Made by a program: the position numbers and the translations under genes
Assembly: GCA_015234495.1 (NCBI GenBank)
Contig: JADGMZ010000095.1
Location: forward strand, 1 to 5,615
Direction: 5' to 3'
DNA from: Brevundimonas sp.
GTDB lineage: Bacteria > Pseudomonadota > Alphaproteobacteria > Caulobacterales > Caulobacteraceae
DNA: 5,615 bases
Part shown: in pieces, positions 5,237 to 5,615 of the stretch
Layout of the letters: every line of letters begins with the position of its first letter
How positions within the stretch are numbered: the first letter of the stretch is position 1
The notes under the pieces: model-generated
Seen by the model: only the letters and a program-made list of their open reading frames with translations
The model's database searches: none
Told to the model about the DNA's origin: nothing

Positions 5237-5264
5237 AGGCTAGAGACTGCTCCGGGCCGGGCAA
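5237..5264 (-). promoter_or_regulatory. Candidate promoter giving a leaderless transcript
   Basis: Read on the minus strand, TTGCCC (5264-5259) and TAGCCT (5242-5237) are separated by 16 bp, a plausible housekeeping -35/-10 pair for an alphaproteobacterium, though the -10 matches only loosely. The ATG at 5228 begins 8 nt after the -10 box, so transcription would start at or next to the start codon. The lack of a Shine-Dalgarno before that ATG fits a leaderless message. Confidence 0.4.
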
Positions 5265-5290
5265 GCCGCTGTCAGGTTTCCAAAGCCGGT

Positions 5291-5615
5291 TCAGACGCCC
5301 AGCAAGTCGGCGATCCGGGCCGCCACCACCGCGAAGCGGCGGGCAGCGACGCCGTCGGGGTCGGTGGTGACCAGTGGAACGCCGGCGTCACCGGCTTCGC
5401 GCAGGGCGGCGTCGAGGGGCAGATCGCCGAGGAAGGGCACCCCGAGCCGGCCGGCCTCGGCCTCGGCCCCGCCGGAGCCGAAGACCGCGCCGGACATGTT
5501 CTCGATCTGGCCCAGGGTCGGCACATTGACCTTCTGGAACAGGGTGTGGGCCCGGCGGGCCTCGGCCAGGGCCACCTCCTGCGGGGTCGAAACGATCACC
5601 GCCCCGTCCAGCGGG
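5291..5615 (-). CDS. Mrp/NBP35-type P-loop ATPase, C-terminal part
   Basis: This is the C-terminal 107 codons of a gene that starts right of the window. Mrp/NBP35 (ApbC-like) proteins are P-loop ATPases that carry and deliver Fe-S clusters. The visible part begins with PLDGAVIVSTPQEVAL, then KVNVPTLGQIENMSG, FGSGGAEAEAGRLGVPFLGD and LPLDAALREAGDAGVPLV, all landmarks of the family's C-terminal ATPase half. The Walker A motif lies outside the window. The region after ENMS normally holds a loop, with a CPxC cluster-binding pair in many family members; here it is shortened to ENMSGAVFGSGG with no cysteine, and the visible part has no cysteine at all. Some alphaproteobacterial members also lack the pair, so this may be a lineage trait rather than decay. 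The reading frame is open to the window edge and ends in a TGA. The next gene on this strand begins 62 bp downstream and seems to have its own promoter. Confidence 0.9.
   Translation of the reverse strand, partial: PLDGAVIVSTPQEVALAEARRAHTLFQKVNVPTLGQIENMSGAVFGSGGAEAEAGRLGVPFLGDLPLDAALREAGDAGVPLVTTDPDGVAARRFAVVAARIADLLGV

Overview
This is a GC-rich window from what looks like an alphaproteobacterial chromosome. The style of the proteins and the intergenic repeat suggest the Caulobacteraceae (Brevundimonas-like), but that is an inference from memory and no marker gene is present to prove it. The content is mostly housekeeping. I see no defence system, CRISPR array, insertion sequence, tRNA or rRNA.

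Layout: (1) At the left edge are the last 54 codons of a DUF924-family protein (+), followed 3 nt later by a small basic protein with two CxxC pairs (+). (2) A TetR-family regulator lies on the minus strand (431-1099). It is divergent from a membrane fatty acid hydroxylase/sterol desaturase-superfamily gene (1267-1989, +), and their 167-bp shared intergenic region holds a short perfect inverted repeat that could be an operator. (3) The 220-bp gap 1990-2209 is mostly filled by a composite palindromic repeat (1993-2141), whose two end hairpins are inverted copies of one another. (4) A tight plus-strand operon follows: thyA (thymidylate synthase), a MazG-like nucleotide pyrophosphohydrolase, folA (dihydrofolate reductase, GTG start) and a YbjQ/UPF0145 protein. 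Spacings are +4 nt, a 4-bp GTGA overlap and a 4-bp ATGA overlap. (5) On the minus strand are an uncharacterised 350-residue protein, whose 3' end overlaps the YbjQ gene by 34 bp, and, at the right edge, the C-terminal part of an Mrp/NBP35-type P-loop ATPase.

How the genes work together: ThyA converts dUMP plus methylene-tetrahydrofolate to dTMP plus dihydrofolate, and FolA recycles the dihydrofolate. The MazG-like enzyme between them could supply dUMP or dCMP, or clean the nucleotide pool, so the operon reads as a dTMP-synthesis module. The TetR/hydroxylase pair looks like a locally regulated lipid- or hydrophobic-substrate-modifying function.

The least explained items are the 350-residue minus-strand protein with a possibly leaderless promoter, the small CxxC protein, the YbjQ protein's place in the folate operon, and the Mrp-like protein, which lacks the CxxC cluster ligands and has a shortened loop.
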